DNA of 41,881 nt from assembly GCA_005786805.1 (NCBI GenBank), contig SYCV01000240.1:1-41881 (forward strand), given 5' to 3'. Under the pieces are notes generated by a model. The model was not told where the DNA came from. It saw only the letters and a list, made by a program, of their open reading frames with translations, and did not search any database. The stretch's first letter is position 1. The number at the start of each line of letters is the position of its first letter. This DNA is from Planctomycetia bacterium. Its GTDB lineage: Bacteria > Planctomycetota > Planctomycetia > Gemmatales > Gemmataceae. The position numbers were made by a program, and so were the translations under genes. This document shows, piece by piece, positions 9,422-17,622 of this stretch.

Positions 9422-10093
9422 TCAAAAGGGAAGAACCGGATATCCTGCCAAATGACCGATACCATCAACCAAGCCAATAATGCTTAGTACTATGAGAACA
9501 AATTTCACAAGATAAACACCCAGAAACGCTATTTTTTGCCTTAACCAATCAAGGACCCACCGATTGGAATCAGGAATTAAAATCGACAAAAAAGTGATTG
9601 CAAGCAAAGGTACCACATGAAAAACATTGAAAATTAAAATAGCAATCAGGGTGTTTTGTAAACTGACACGCGCTTGATGAATTTGTTGCAGCATTGCAAA
9701 ATAAGGAAGAGAAAGCGGAAACTCAATTATCGCAACCGTGGATGATGCGATAAATACATTCAGAAATGTTATCTGATTCATTTCTTTAAAATCTTCTGTT
9801 TTAACCTTCAATGTGACGCCAAAATAAAACAGCACAATGGCTAAAAACACTTCCAACACATGATCAACGGTCGAGTCCTTGGGAAGTAGGCTCTGCAACC
9901 ATGAAGCCAACCCGAAATAAACCAAACCTCCAAAAACTATGAAAACTGCAAAGAATGCTGCAGACACCCCCAAAGCTGGAAAAATATTTTTTCTGTTTTT
10001 TAAACTTAACACCAGTAATGTGATACCTGTTGGGCTAATCCCGTTCATGGTACCGACCAGCATTGCCGCCAAAAATAAATACCAAACTTCCAT
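9422..10093 (-). CDS. Polytopic membrane protein, LysE/GAP-superfamily-like
   Basis: Predicted 223-residue inner-membrane protein with about six hydrophobic segments (near residues 3-28, 38-66, 78-98, 108-130, 143-170 and 192-215). The N-terminal NGISPTGITLLVLSLKNRKN, a polar-glycine turn after the first membrane segment, resembles the GAP/Sap branch of the LysE transporter superfamily, whose members export small solutes or lipids. I see no substrate-defining motif, so the transport role is tentative. It directly precedes the fructokinase-like gene (22 bp), suggesting a shared transcript, but LysE-type proteins are usually exporters, so a sugar link is not established. Confidence 0.6.
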   Translation of the reverse strand: MEVWYLFLAAMLVGTMNGISPTGITLLVLSLKNRKNIFPALGVSAAFFAVFIVFGGLVYFGLASWLQSLLPKDSTVDHVLEVFLAIVLFYFGVTLKVKTEDFKEMNQITFLNVFIASSTVAIIEFPLSLPYFAMLQQIHQARVSLQNTLIAILIFNVFHVVPLLAITFLSILIPDSNRWVLDWLRQKIAFLGVYLVKFVLIVLSIIGLVDGIGHLAGYPVLPF

Positions 10094-10377
10094 TAATCCG
10101 CCAAGGAAATCAAATAGTTAAAAATCAAATAAGCACTGTTGTTTAGGATACTAAAGCAATTGTTTATGTAATTGATTCAAGGTAATTACCCAGCTTTGTT
10201 TAAAGACAAGACCTAAACCAAAACATAAACTATTGCAAAGTAATAGCTTACAACAATCGCAGCAGGGGTGATATTTTAAAAAATTCCAATTAGACTGCTA
10301 ATATTGCACAATCTTTTAAATGTATTGTGATCTACACATGACATAAATCACAAGAAGCAATACAATGGCATTTTGAT

Positions 10378-10449
10378 GGGGCTATAGCTCAACGGCAGAG
10401 CAGGGAACTCATAATTCCTTGGTTCCTGGTTCGAATCCAGGTAGCCCCA
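10378..10449 (+). tRNA. tRNA with CAU anticodon (tRNA-Met type)
   Basis: A full cloverleaf of 72 nt: acceptor GGGGCTA/TAGCCCC with discriminator A, D arm GCTC/GAGC with GG in the loop, anticodon stem GGGAA/TTCCT closing loop CTCATAA (anticodon CAT), and T arm CCTGG-TTCGAAT-CCAGG. No 3' CCA is encoded. The anticodon alone cannot separate elongator tRNA-Met from tRNA-Ile2 (lysidine-modified). The first acceptor pair is a normal G-C pair, so it is unlikely to be the initiator. Confidence 0.95.
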
Positions 10450-10644
10450 CTTCTTATTTGAAGACTTCTTTATCGCATGCTTTGCCAAATCATAATTAAA
10501 ATCAATTCCCTGATTGTTCAAATCATACAAAGCAAAATATTACTTTGCTTTACAGGATACTTTCATGCAAAAATATGCCAATCAAGATGAGACAAGCCAA
10601 TTAATAATCCCCCCAAGATAAATTTCAAAGACTTGAGGTGACTT

Positions 10645-11955
10645 ATGAAGTATCCACATCGAGGACTCGCCCCGCTATTCATGCTTTTGATGCTTGTCAT
10701 CGGGGCGATTGCAACTGCGGAAGAATTTCGTTTTCCAGTTGAATCCAATCTGAGCGCTGGGATAGCCAAGGTTGATATCACCCCTGCCCCAACCACTCCA
10801 GTTGTGGGACATGTGAGACCAACAAATGGTGTACGCGATCCTATTCGCGCAGGAGTTTTAATTCTTAATAACAAAGAAACTCAAGTTGCGATTGTCACCC
10901 TGGATTTAATCAGCGCTTCAAGCGACATGGTTCAACAACTCAGGGAGGCGATTTCCAGCAGGACAAAAACCCCTGAAAAAAACATCATGATAGCGACATC
11001 CCACAACCACTCCGGACCGGGTTGGAACAATGAGTTGGAATGGAGCCGGAATGCAACCAAGAAAATAGCTGATGCATCAGAAGAAGCGGCAAAATCAATG
11101 CGCCCTGTCAACATTGGTTACGGGGAAGATCGAATTGATTTCAACATCAACCGAAGAAAAGTAATTGATGGAAGAGCAATGGTCAGGCTGGACCCGGATG
11201 GGCCATGTGATCACCGGGTGAAAGTTCTCCGATTTGACGATGGAAAATCTTTGGAACCCATGGGCATTCTTATGCATGCCGTGTGTCACCCTTGCGTATT
11301 CACCTGGGGAGACAAATTAACACCGCCCCACCCCGGTGGTTTTCCAAAAATAAGCGCGGATTTTCCAGGCGAAGCCCAGAGTTTTGTGGAAAAGGTTTAT
11401 GGCACAAAAACCCAAGCCATGTTCCTCCAGGGTTGCGCGGGTGATATCAGGCCCAACCTGCCTGGTTTTCCCTATCGTTGCGGCGATGAAGCCGACATCA
11501 AATGGGCGGGGCGAAGCCTGGGATGCGCCGTGGTTCGCGCGTCCGACAAAAGTGTGGTTCGTGAAGAACTTGCAAAACGAAAAAAGATACTCCCGCTGAA
11601 ATGCGCGACAAGTGTGATAGAACTTCCCGGGAAAAAAGAGAAGTTGAATTGTGAAATGCAAGCGATGCGAGTTGGTGATTTCCTCCTGTTAACCATCCCT
11701 GGTGAACCCATGGTTGAATATGGATTCAAGATAGAGAAGGCAATCGCGGATCGGGCGACACCAATAATCATCGGCTACGCCAATGGTAATTTGGGATATA
11801 TCTGCACAGCGGAGTCACACAAATACGGTGGCTACGAACCCAACATGTCACCATTGCTACCAGAAGCGGAGCCATTGATACTTGCTGAAATTGGCCGGTT
11901 GGCGGACAAAGTCCTTGCGGATGTTTTTGAATCCTTCAAACCTGAAAAAAAATAA
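10645..11955 (+). CDS. Neutral/alkaline ceramidase N-terminal-domain-like protein
   Basis: Predicted 436-residue exported protein with signal peptide MKYPHRGLAPLFMLLMLVIGAIATA. It matches the N-terminal catalytic fold of neutral/alkaline non-lysosomal ceramidases: AGIAKVDITP, RPTNGVRDPIRAGVLIL, the zinc-ligand region ATSHNHSGPG, and ILMHAVCHPCVF. In true ceramidases a GDxSPN motif carries the nucleophilic serine; here it reads G266-D-I-R269-P-N, so Arg replaces Ser. The protein also lacks the C-terminal immunoglobulin-like domain of full-length ceramidases (about 650 residues or more). It is probably a related amidase/hydrolase or a binding protein rather than a ceramidase. The start has a good GAGGTG Shine-Dalgarno 4 nt upstream. 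A LamG gene follows 81 bp downstream on the same strand. Confidence 0.85.
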   Translation: MKYPHRGLAPLFMLLMLVIGAIATAEEFRFPVESNLSAGIAKVDITPAPTTPVVGHVRPTNGVRDPIRAGVLILNNKETQVAIVTLDLISASSDMVQQLREAISSRTKTPEKNIMIATSHNHSGPGWNNELEWSRNATKKIADASEEAAKSMRPVNIGYGEDRIDFNINRRKVIDGRAMVRLDPDGPCDHRVKVLRFDDGKSLEPMGILMHAVCHPCVFTWGDKLTPPHPGGFPKISADFPGEAQSFVEKVYGTKTQAMFLQGCAGDIRPNLPGFPYRCGDEADIKWAGRSLGCAVVRASDKSVVREELAKRKKILPLKCATSVIELPGKKEKLNCEMQAMRVGDFLLLTIPGEPMVEYGFKIEKAIADRATPIIIGYANGNLGYICTAESHKYGGYEPNMSPLLPEAEPLILAEIGRLADKVLADVFESFKPEKK

Positions 11956-12036
11956 AGGTGTCAAATCAACCGGCCCCTCCATTCGTATTTAAATTTGTTT
12001 TCTGGTTCCAAGGACAACGAACCAAGGAGTAATATC

Positions 12037-12897
12037 ATGCGCGTTTTAAGCTTTGTCATTTTTGGAACACTGGCAGTGATCGCAAATACCGCGGAACCAA
12101 AATCATTGCAACCCCTGAGCCAGGCATTGACAATGCATGCTTCATTCGACAGTGAAATTCATGCTGATTTTTCACTGGGGGATCGATTTGGATACTTCCG
12201 CACAGGGAAAGAGAACATCAAGGCCAAGCCGAACCAGGAAATAAAAATATCGGAGGGATCTGGAAAGTTCGGAAGTTCACTTTGGTTTCCCAAAAAAGGG
12301 AATTCCAGGCCACAATACAACGGGCTCAAAGTTTTGAATTACAATGACAAAAACTGGAGCAGCACGGTGTCAGTATGGCTGAAACTCGACCCTGACAAGG
12401 ATTTGGAACCGGGGTATTGCGACCCGGTTCAAATCGTGGGCGATGACACCAAAAAAGGATTTATTTTTCTAGAGTGGTCCAAGGATGAATCACCCCGTTA
12501 TTTTCGTTACGCCATCCGCCCCTTATTCAATATTTGGAATCCCACGAATGTCCAATGGGCGGATATACCTTTCAATAAAAGACCCATGGTCCAGGTTGAA
12601 AAAGCACCCTTTTCAAGGAACACCTGGACCCATGTTGTTTTCACCTTGGAAAATATCAATGACAAGGGCCAGAAGCCAAAGGGACAACTATTTATAAACG
12701 GAAAGCTCCAAGGTAGCATCGAGAACTGGGATCTCACCTTTGGATGGGACCCAAACCAGGTTTTACTGGTGCTGGGCGCTGCTTATGTCGGCCATATGGA
12801 TGACCTTGGTGTCTTCAACCGGGCATTGACCGCATCCGAGGTAAATCAATTATTTGAATTGAAAAGAGGCCTGGCGGAACTTTACGCCAGGCCCTGA
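12037..12897 (+). CDS. Exported LamG / concanavalin A-like lectin domain protein
   Basis: Predicted 286-residue exported protein with signal peptide MRVLSFVIFGTLAVIANTA. The rest forms one LamG-type jelly-roll domain: ALTMHASFDS, the SVWLKLDPD strand, FSRNTWTHVVFTLE, GQLFINGKLQGS, LVLGAAYVGHMDDLGVFNRALTASEVNQLF. The last segment is the typical end of LamG domains in planctomycete secreted proteins. Such domains bind glycans or proteins; no catalytic domain is attached. The start at 12037 is supported by AAGGAG 7 nt upstream; a longer frame from 11995 lacks such support. It may share a transcript with the ceramidase-like gene. The final codons contain a long perfect hairpin (12868-12893). Confidence 0.82.
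   Translation: MRVLSFVIFGTLAVIANTAEPKSLQPLSQALTMHASFDSEIHADFSLGDRFGYFRTGKENIKAKPNQEIKISEGSGKFGSSLWFPKKGNSRPQYNGLKVLNYNDKNWSSTVSVWLKLDPDKDLEPGYCDPVQIVGDDTKKGFIFLEWSKDESPRYFRYAIRPLFNIWNPTNVQWADIPFNKRPMVQVEKAPFSRNTWTHVVFTLENINDKGQKPKGQLFINGKLQGSIENWDLTFGWDPNQVLLVLGAAYVGHMDDLGVFNRALTASEVNQLFELKRGLAELYARP
12868..12893. terminator. Hairpin in the 3' end of the LamG gene, possible bidirectional terminator
   Basis: A perfect 9-bp stem GGCCTGGCG / CGCCAGGCC with an 8-nt loop lies within the last codons of the + strand LamG gene. On the minus strand it sits 36 bp past the TPR gene stop and is followed by TCTTTTC, so it would fit best as the terminator of that gene. On the + strand there is no good T run. 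Confidence 0.5.
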
Positions 12898-12929
12898 TCG
12901 CGAAACCTTTAATTAACTTAAGATAAAGC

Positions 12930-13523
12930 CTAGTTGGTCAGGCGCTTTACCTTCATGAGATCATCTTCCGCCTCTTTGTCTTTTCCAAGGGCTTTGAAGG
13001 CGTTTGCCCGATTATTAAAAAGTTTTGCATCCCCCGGGGATAACTCAATCGCCTTGGTGTAATCCAAAATAGCATCGGTGTAATTTTTCATGGCAAAGGC
13101 GCTATTTCCACGGTGGTTGTAAGCGGCGGTGTAAGTTGGATTCAAAGCGATGGCCTTTGTAAAATCCGCGATAGATTCCGCATATTTTTTTTGATCTGCA
13201 TAAGCCAGACCCCGATGATTCAACGCCTCATGATCCTTGGGATTAATCTCGATCAGCTTGGAAAAATCAGCTACCGCCTCGGACTGCTTTCGCTGGTTGT
13301 AATAAATAATCCCACGATTATGGTAGGCATGCACATATTTAGGATCTAGCTGAATAGCTTTTGAATACTGCGTGAGCGCCTCGGAGAAATTCAACTTGTT
13401 GGCTTCCGCAACACCTTTGTTAAAAGCCTCGACGGCACCCTTATTAACCGCAGGTGCCTGGCCAAATGAGGACAAGCTTAACAATAAACCCATTACAAGA
13501 CTTAACATCATTAATCTTCGCAT
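12930..13523 (-). CDS. Exported tetratricopeptide repeat protein
   Basis: Predicted 197-residue protein with a signal peptide (MRRLMMLSLVMGLLLSLSSFGQA) followed by about five consecutive 34-residue TPR units. Each shows the usual pattern, such as AYHNRGIIYYNQRKQSEAVA and AIALNP. TPR arrays are protein-protein interaction scaffolds; no other domain is present, so the partner is unknown. The start at 13523 is preceded by AGGTG 4 nt upstream and gives a canonical signal peptide; the frame extends to 13577 without support. It lies downstream of the DUF1552 gene on the same strand but is separated by about 165 bp, so it is probably its own unit. It converges with the LamG gene. Confidence 0.85.
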   Translation of the reverse strand: MRRLMMLSLVMGLLLSLSSFGQAPAVNKGAVEAFNKGVAEANKLNFSEALTQYSKAIQLDPKYVHAYHNRGIIYYNQRKQSEAVADFSKLIEINPKDHEALNHRGLAYADQKKYAESIADFTKAIALNPTYTAAYNHRGNSAFAMKNYTDAILDYTKAIELSPGDAKLFNNRANAFKALGKDKEAEDDLMKVKRLTN

Positions 13524-13689
13524 GTTGCACCTAATATGAACCGCTAAAACAAAACACCTGTTTGGTATTTTACTCAAAGCCTAACTACGGTAAAGGCAAT
13601 TATGAGCAGCATTTAACATGACCATACCAAGACCACCAACCAGACAATAAAACCGTAATCAATTCCCCAGTTTAGTACGGGGGAAAAAA

Positions 13690-15006
13690 TCAACTCAGCA
13701 CCAATGGACCATCCTTGCAATAATCAGGATTTCCAAATGATGAGACCTTATGACCGAATCCATGCGCCATCGCCATCAAAAGACGATTATGGGCAATGCG
13801 AGGAAACTTAAGTGATCTTCCAGTTTTCCAACCAAGGTTACCGCCGACCATCACAAACGGAATATTATCAAGCGTATGTGAGTTTCCTTTGCCAAGTTCA
13901 TTTGTCCAAACAAGGAGGGTGTTATCCAGCATGGAACCGGAGCCATTTGGTTCAGGTGTTTCCTGCAGTTTTTTGGCAAAGTATGCGATTTCCTCACAGA
14001 ACCATTTGTTAATCTTCACCAATTTTTCAACAGCGACCTTGTTGGTATCAGGCTCATGGGACAATTGATGATGACCTTCATCAACACCAAGCCATTTCAT
14101 TCGGGCACCACCAACCGAGTTGGTGAACTGGAAGGTGGCAACACGGTTGAAATCAGCCATCAAACTATTGTGCAAAAGATCAAGCTGCATCCTGCTAATC
14201 TTGGGAAGGTTGTCATTTTCCTCACGAATGCCAGGCTCAAGCTTGAGCATCGCATGAACAGTGGCCCCCTTCATGGCCCGGATTTCTTTTTCCATCTCAC
14301 GAACAAATCCCGCGTGTTCCTCAAGGATTTTTCGGTCCTCTTTGCCAACCAAGCTGGAAACCTTCTTCAAATCAGCAATCACAGGATCAAGGACACTTCC
14401 AAGGATTTCCTTGTCTTTTGTTTTCCCGTAAAGTTTTGAAAACAACTGGTATGGATCATCAATTGGGGTGACCGGCTTGTTGGCCGCACTATATGACATG
14501 CGAGTCCAGGTGTCGGCTCGGTCAGGAACCAAGACCCCAAGCTCAAGTGATCCAAACCTTGTACGGGTGGATTCAGACTTCTGCAAATATTGTTTGATTT
14601 CCTGGTCGATGGACAAACCATTTGCCCAACCAGCAGGAGTATGGGAACCGCCCTGAACATTTCCCGGAAGCAATTCGATACCAGTCAAAAGACAACCAAT
14701 ACCCCTCATGTGATTGTCACCATCTCCCCGAACCTTGTCACAAACCCCGTTGAGCACCAGAGTTTGTTTTTTGAATGGATCTAGAGGGGAAAGTATTTCC
14801 TTGAAATTAAAATTTTCACCTTCCTCGTTAGGCCAGAAAGAGTCGGGAATCACCCCATTCGGGGAGAAAAAAATCACCATTCTCTGTTTTTTTTGATTAT
14901 TGCCGGGCAAAGCCAAGGCTTCCAAGTTTCCCAAAAAAGGGAAAGCTGCCGCGCTAATGCCGGTATTTTTTAAAAAATCACGCCGATTGAAAGGTTTATT
15001 TGCCAT
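13690..15006 (-). CDS. DUF1552 domain protein, Tat-exported
   Basis: Predicted 438-residue planctomycete protein of the DUF1552 family. The N-terminus has a twin-arginine signal ([21 protein letters not shown]), so export in folded form is expected. Conserved family stretches include [51 protein letters not shown] and [27 protein letters not shown], which resemble the alkaline-phosphatase-like fold also proposed for DUF1501. The biochemical function of the family is not established. The start has AGGAG 7 nt upstream. It lies 49 bp downstream of the DUF1592 c-heme gene, and this DUF1592-DUF1552 pairing recurs across planctomycetes, implying a joint role. Confidence 0.93.
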   Translation of the reverse strand: MANKPFNRRDFLKNTGISAAAFPFLGNLEALALPGNNQKKQRMVIFFSPNGVIPDSFWPNEEGENFNFKEILSPLDPFKKQTLVLNGVCDKVRGDGDNHMRGIGCLLTGIELLPGNVQGGSHTPAGWANGLSIDQEIKQYLQKSESTRTRFGSLELGVLVPDRADTWTRMSYSAANKPVTPIDDPYQLFSKLYGKTKDKEILGSVLDPVIADLKKVSSLVGKEDRKILEEHAGFVREMEKEIRAMKGATVHAMLKLEPGIREENDNLPKISRMQLDLLHNSLMADFNRVATFQFTNSVGGARMKWLGVDEGHHQLSHEPDTNKVAVEKLVKINKWFCEEIAYFAKKLQETPEPNGSGSMLDNTLLVWTNELGKGNSHTLDNIPFVMVGGNLGWKTGRSLKFPRIAHNRLLMAMAHGFGHKVSSFGNPDYCKDGPLVLS

Positions 15007-15055
15007 GGATTGACTCCTATTTCATAAATATTTTAACATGAAATCATGACTTTTG

Positions 15056-17389
15056 CTAAGGTTGTTTGCTTGCTTCCTGCGGGTTTCCACTTAGGCTGGC
15101 GGTACAAGCCAACCGGGTGATCTCGGCGGCAAGTTTACGCATGTTTAATGAGTTTTCACGAAAATACATGGTTAGTTTTCCCAAGGTTTCAGACCCATAA
15201 GCCCGGGTGGGCTGTTTCAACAAATGATGAAACATATGCTCTGTAAACGCCCTTTGGGCATCTGGACTATCAGCAAGAAACAATCCAAGGCCAACGGCGT
15301 TTTCCAGAATGATTTTTTTCCCATCCCTTGCAACATACCAACCGGTGCTGTCAACAACTTTGGAATTGTCTTTTTCGCGTAACCGGCCCACTGCGTCAAA
15401 TTTTTCCAAAGTAAAACCAAGTGAATTGATTGTCCCATGACAAGTCATGCAATCCCCACCTTTGGTTTGAAGAACAACTCTTTCCCTGGTTGTAAGGGAT
15501 GGATGAAGGCTGGCGGCAAAAGGCGCGGCAGCCTCGGGCGGTGGTTTGAGGTTCACTCCAAGGAGACTGCGCGCCACAAAAACCCCCCGGTGAATCGGGG
15601 AAGATTCCGCGCTGTAAGAAAGCATGCTCAACATGTAAGGATGGGTCACGACACCCGCCCTTTGCCCCATGTCAAGGTTGTATTTCTCAAAACCAACCTT
15701 CGGAGGATTTTTTTGCTGGTAGAATCTTGCGACCCGATCATTCATGTAAAAACCCTGCTCATTGAACAGTCGCTTGAAATCACTTTTTTTATCCCAGAAT
15801 ATCTCGTCAATCGACATATCCAAAGATATTCGAAGATCTGATTCAAGCTTGGAATCAAACCCCGGGAATCGGGAAGAATCCTTGTTAAGTTCATGAGCCT
15901 GGTTTAGCAGTAGTATTTCGTGAAAGAAGCCGCGTATTTTCTCACGTGCTCGACTATCAGATAACATGCGCTCTATTTCAGTGCCCAAAAACTCCGGAGT
16001 TTTCAACTTTCCCGAAGCTTCCGCATCAAGCAACTGCTGATCAGGCATGGAATCCCATAATGTGAATGAGAGCTGACTTGCAAGGGCACCACCCTGCCCT
16101 TCATTTCGATAAAGGAAATGCGGGGATTTCAAAACCCAAACCAAAATTCTTAAAGCCCCATCCTGAATATCACTGGAAGCTTTCAATACACTTTTGACAT
16201 GATCAGTCTCACTGGAAGATAATTTCCTTCGAAATGCCCTGCCTGCAAACTTTACAAGAAAATCCTCAACCTTTTCCCCGCGCTGGGATTCCCCATCCTT
16301 GGACTTTGAAAATTCAGACAACTTTCCGGATACATATTTCGCCGCTTCCAATGCCCCCTCAGTGGTTGCTTGGTCCCATTCCTTGGAAACTGTCGCACCT
16401 CTTTCCCATCCCAGACTACCATCATCAGGAGGAAACACCGTGGTGCTGATGAATAATTCGGGGGTGGCGGCGGTGGAAAAATATTCCCCAGGACATATCT
16501 CCAATGAACCGCCCGGTTTTTTCCACAACAATTTCACAAATGAGGGTTGCACAACCTTCGGTTTTTTATTGTCGTTAACGCCCTGCTTGGCCTTGGTGAA
16601 TTCCAATCTCACGGAATAAGAACGACCTGACACCAGGTAGATACTTCCCTTGTATTCCGTTTCATTTCCGGATTTCACCCAGGCATCCACAAGCGGCGTG
16701 TTATTGTCATTAACCCAAAGACGGACCGCATGGCTTGAATGAATAGCAAATTCATAATACCCAGTCTCCGGCGCAAATATCGCCCCAGCCCAACGAATTG
16801 TGAATTCGCCCGGTTCCATTTTTCCGGGAATCGGACTTTCTTCCTTGAAATCAAAGTCGATGCCCGCATCAACCCGCGATTCCACCAAGTCGGCCTTGTT
16901 GAAGTTTCTGGATTTATAGTAATCGCCTCGAACACCCTTGTTTTTTTCCGCTGCATTATTGGAACCACCACGAAAACTTCCAACCAAATCCATAAGGCTG
17001 TTACGGTACTGCCTGACCGTCAGCCGGCTTAGCTCGACCCGGGCGGGACGATTTCTTTCCCTTGCTATCGAAGAGTAAAAAAGGTCATGAATGTAAACAC
17101 TCACTGCAAACGCGTCTTCTGGAGACAAACTGCCGGGGTCCTCTTTCGGCATTGTCTCCTCAATGATTTTGGAAAGTTGATTGGGGGTCAAATCACCGAA
17201 AAGCTGCTTGTTATATTTTCCTTTGACTCCCATACCATTAGGTCCATGGCAGGAAACACACTTAGTTTGATAAATCTTCTTGCCATCAGGCGCGCTAAAA
17301 ACAAAGCCCGGTAAAAGCAAAAACGAGGCGATAATCCTCAGGGAAAAATCGAACATATGACATATATCGGTCTTCGTATCTAATTTCAT
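15056..17389 (-). CDS. DUF1587/1592/1588/1585 c-heme protein with PA14 domain
   Basis: Predicted 777-residue exported protein. After an N-terminal hydrophobic signal comes a cytochrome c domain (C44-V-S-C47-H48 GPNGMG), then DUF1587 (ELSRLTVRQYRNSLMDLVG), a PA14 carbohydrate-binding-type domain (about residues 155-295: GYYEFAIHSSHAVRLWVND), DUF1592 (LASQLSFTLWDSMPDQQLL), DUF1588 with a second motif C647-M-T-C-H651, and C-terminal DUF1585 (FTEHMFHHLLKQPTRAYG). Two heme motifs suggest periplasmic electron transfer, and PA14 suggests glycan contact. The start is uncertain: ATG 17389 has AAGG 5 nt upstream, whereas ATG 17356 (MFDFSLRIIASFLLL) gives the cleaner signal peptide. The DUF1552 gene follows and is probably cotranscribed. 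No enzymatic reaction has been proven for this family. Confidence 0.93.
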   Translation of the reverse strand: MKLDTKTDICHMFDFSLRIIASFLLLPGFVFSAPDGKKIYQTKCVSCHGPNGMGVKGKYNKQLFGDLTPNQLSKIIEETMPKEDPGSLSPEDAFAVSVYIHDLFYSSIARERNRPARVELSRLTVRQYRNSLMDLVGSFRGGSNNAAEKNKGVRGDYYKSRNFNKADLVESRVDAGIDFDFKEESPIPGKMEPGEFTIRWAGAIFAPETGYYEFAIHSSHAVRLWVNDNNTPLVDAWVKSGNETEYKGSIYLVSGRSYSVRLEFTKAKQGVNDNKKPKVVQPSFVKLLWKKPGGSLEICPGEYFSTAATPELFISTTVFPPDDGSLGWERGATVSKEWDQATTEGALEAAKYVSGKLSEFSKSKDGESQRGEKVEDFLVKFAGRAFRRKLSSSETDHVKSVLKASSDIQDGALRILVWVLKSPHFLYRNEGQGGALASQLSFTLWDSMPDQQLLDAEASGKLKTPEFLGTEIERMLSDSRAREKIRGFFHEILLLNQAHELNKDSSRFPGFDSKLESDLRISLDMSIDEIFWDKKSDFKRLFNEQGFYMNDRVARFYQQKNPPKVGFEKYNLDMGQRAGVVTHPYMLSMLSYSAESSPIHRGVFVARSLLGVNLKPPPEAAAPFAASLHPSLTTRERVVLQTKGGDCMTCHGTINSLGFTLEKFDAVGRLREKDNSKVVDSTGWYVARDGKKIILENAVGLGLFLADSPDAQRAFTEHMFHHLLKQPTRAYGSETLGKLTMYFRENSLNMRKLAAEITRLACTASLSGNPQEASKQP

Positions 17390-17521
17390 TGGAGCCTTAG
17401 TTGAACTCAAAAAGGAATGACAACTAAATTCTATTTTAACTTATCGGATTTTCACATGAAAAAGCTACAATTGAAGCGCTTTTAATTAAGAAAGTATGAG
17501 AGCCAATGAATTGGCTTTTAA

Positions 17522-17550
17522 TTGACTTTGTTCAAAATCCGATATAAACT
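17522..17550 (+). promoter_or_regulatory. Candidate sigma-70-like promoter for the DUF1549/1501/WD40 operon
   Basis: TTGACT (17522-17527) and TAAACT (17545-17550), spaced 17 bp, lie about 72 bp before the ATG at 17623, inside the 233-bp divergent spacer. The match is partial and based on the general consensus only. Confidence 0.35.
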
Positions 17551-17622
17551 CCGAATATATTTTAATGCAATGAGCCTGCCAAAAGACATCACTCAATTTT
17601 CTCCAACTATTCAGGCCATGTC

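Noticed and set aside
10348-10530. Short minus frame overlapping the tRNA
   Set aside because: It includes the antisense of the tRNA, a known source of false ORFs; the cloverleaf fully explains the sequence.
15437-15841. 134-codon + strand frame within the DUF1592 gene
   Set aside because: Antisense shadow of a conserved gene whose CMTCH motif and domains are unambiguous.
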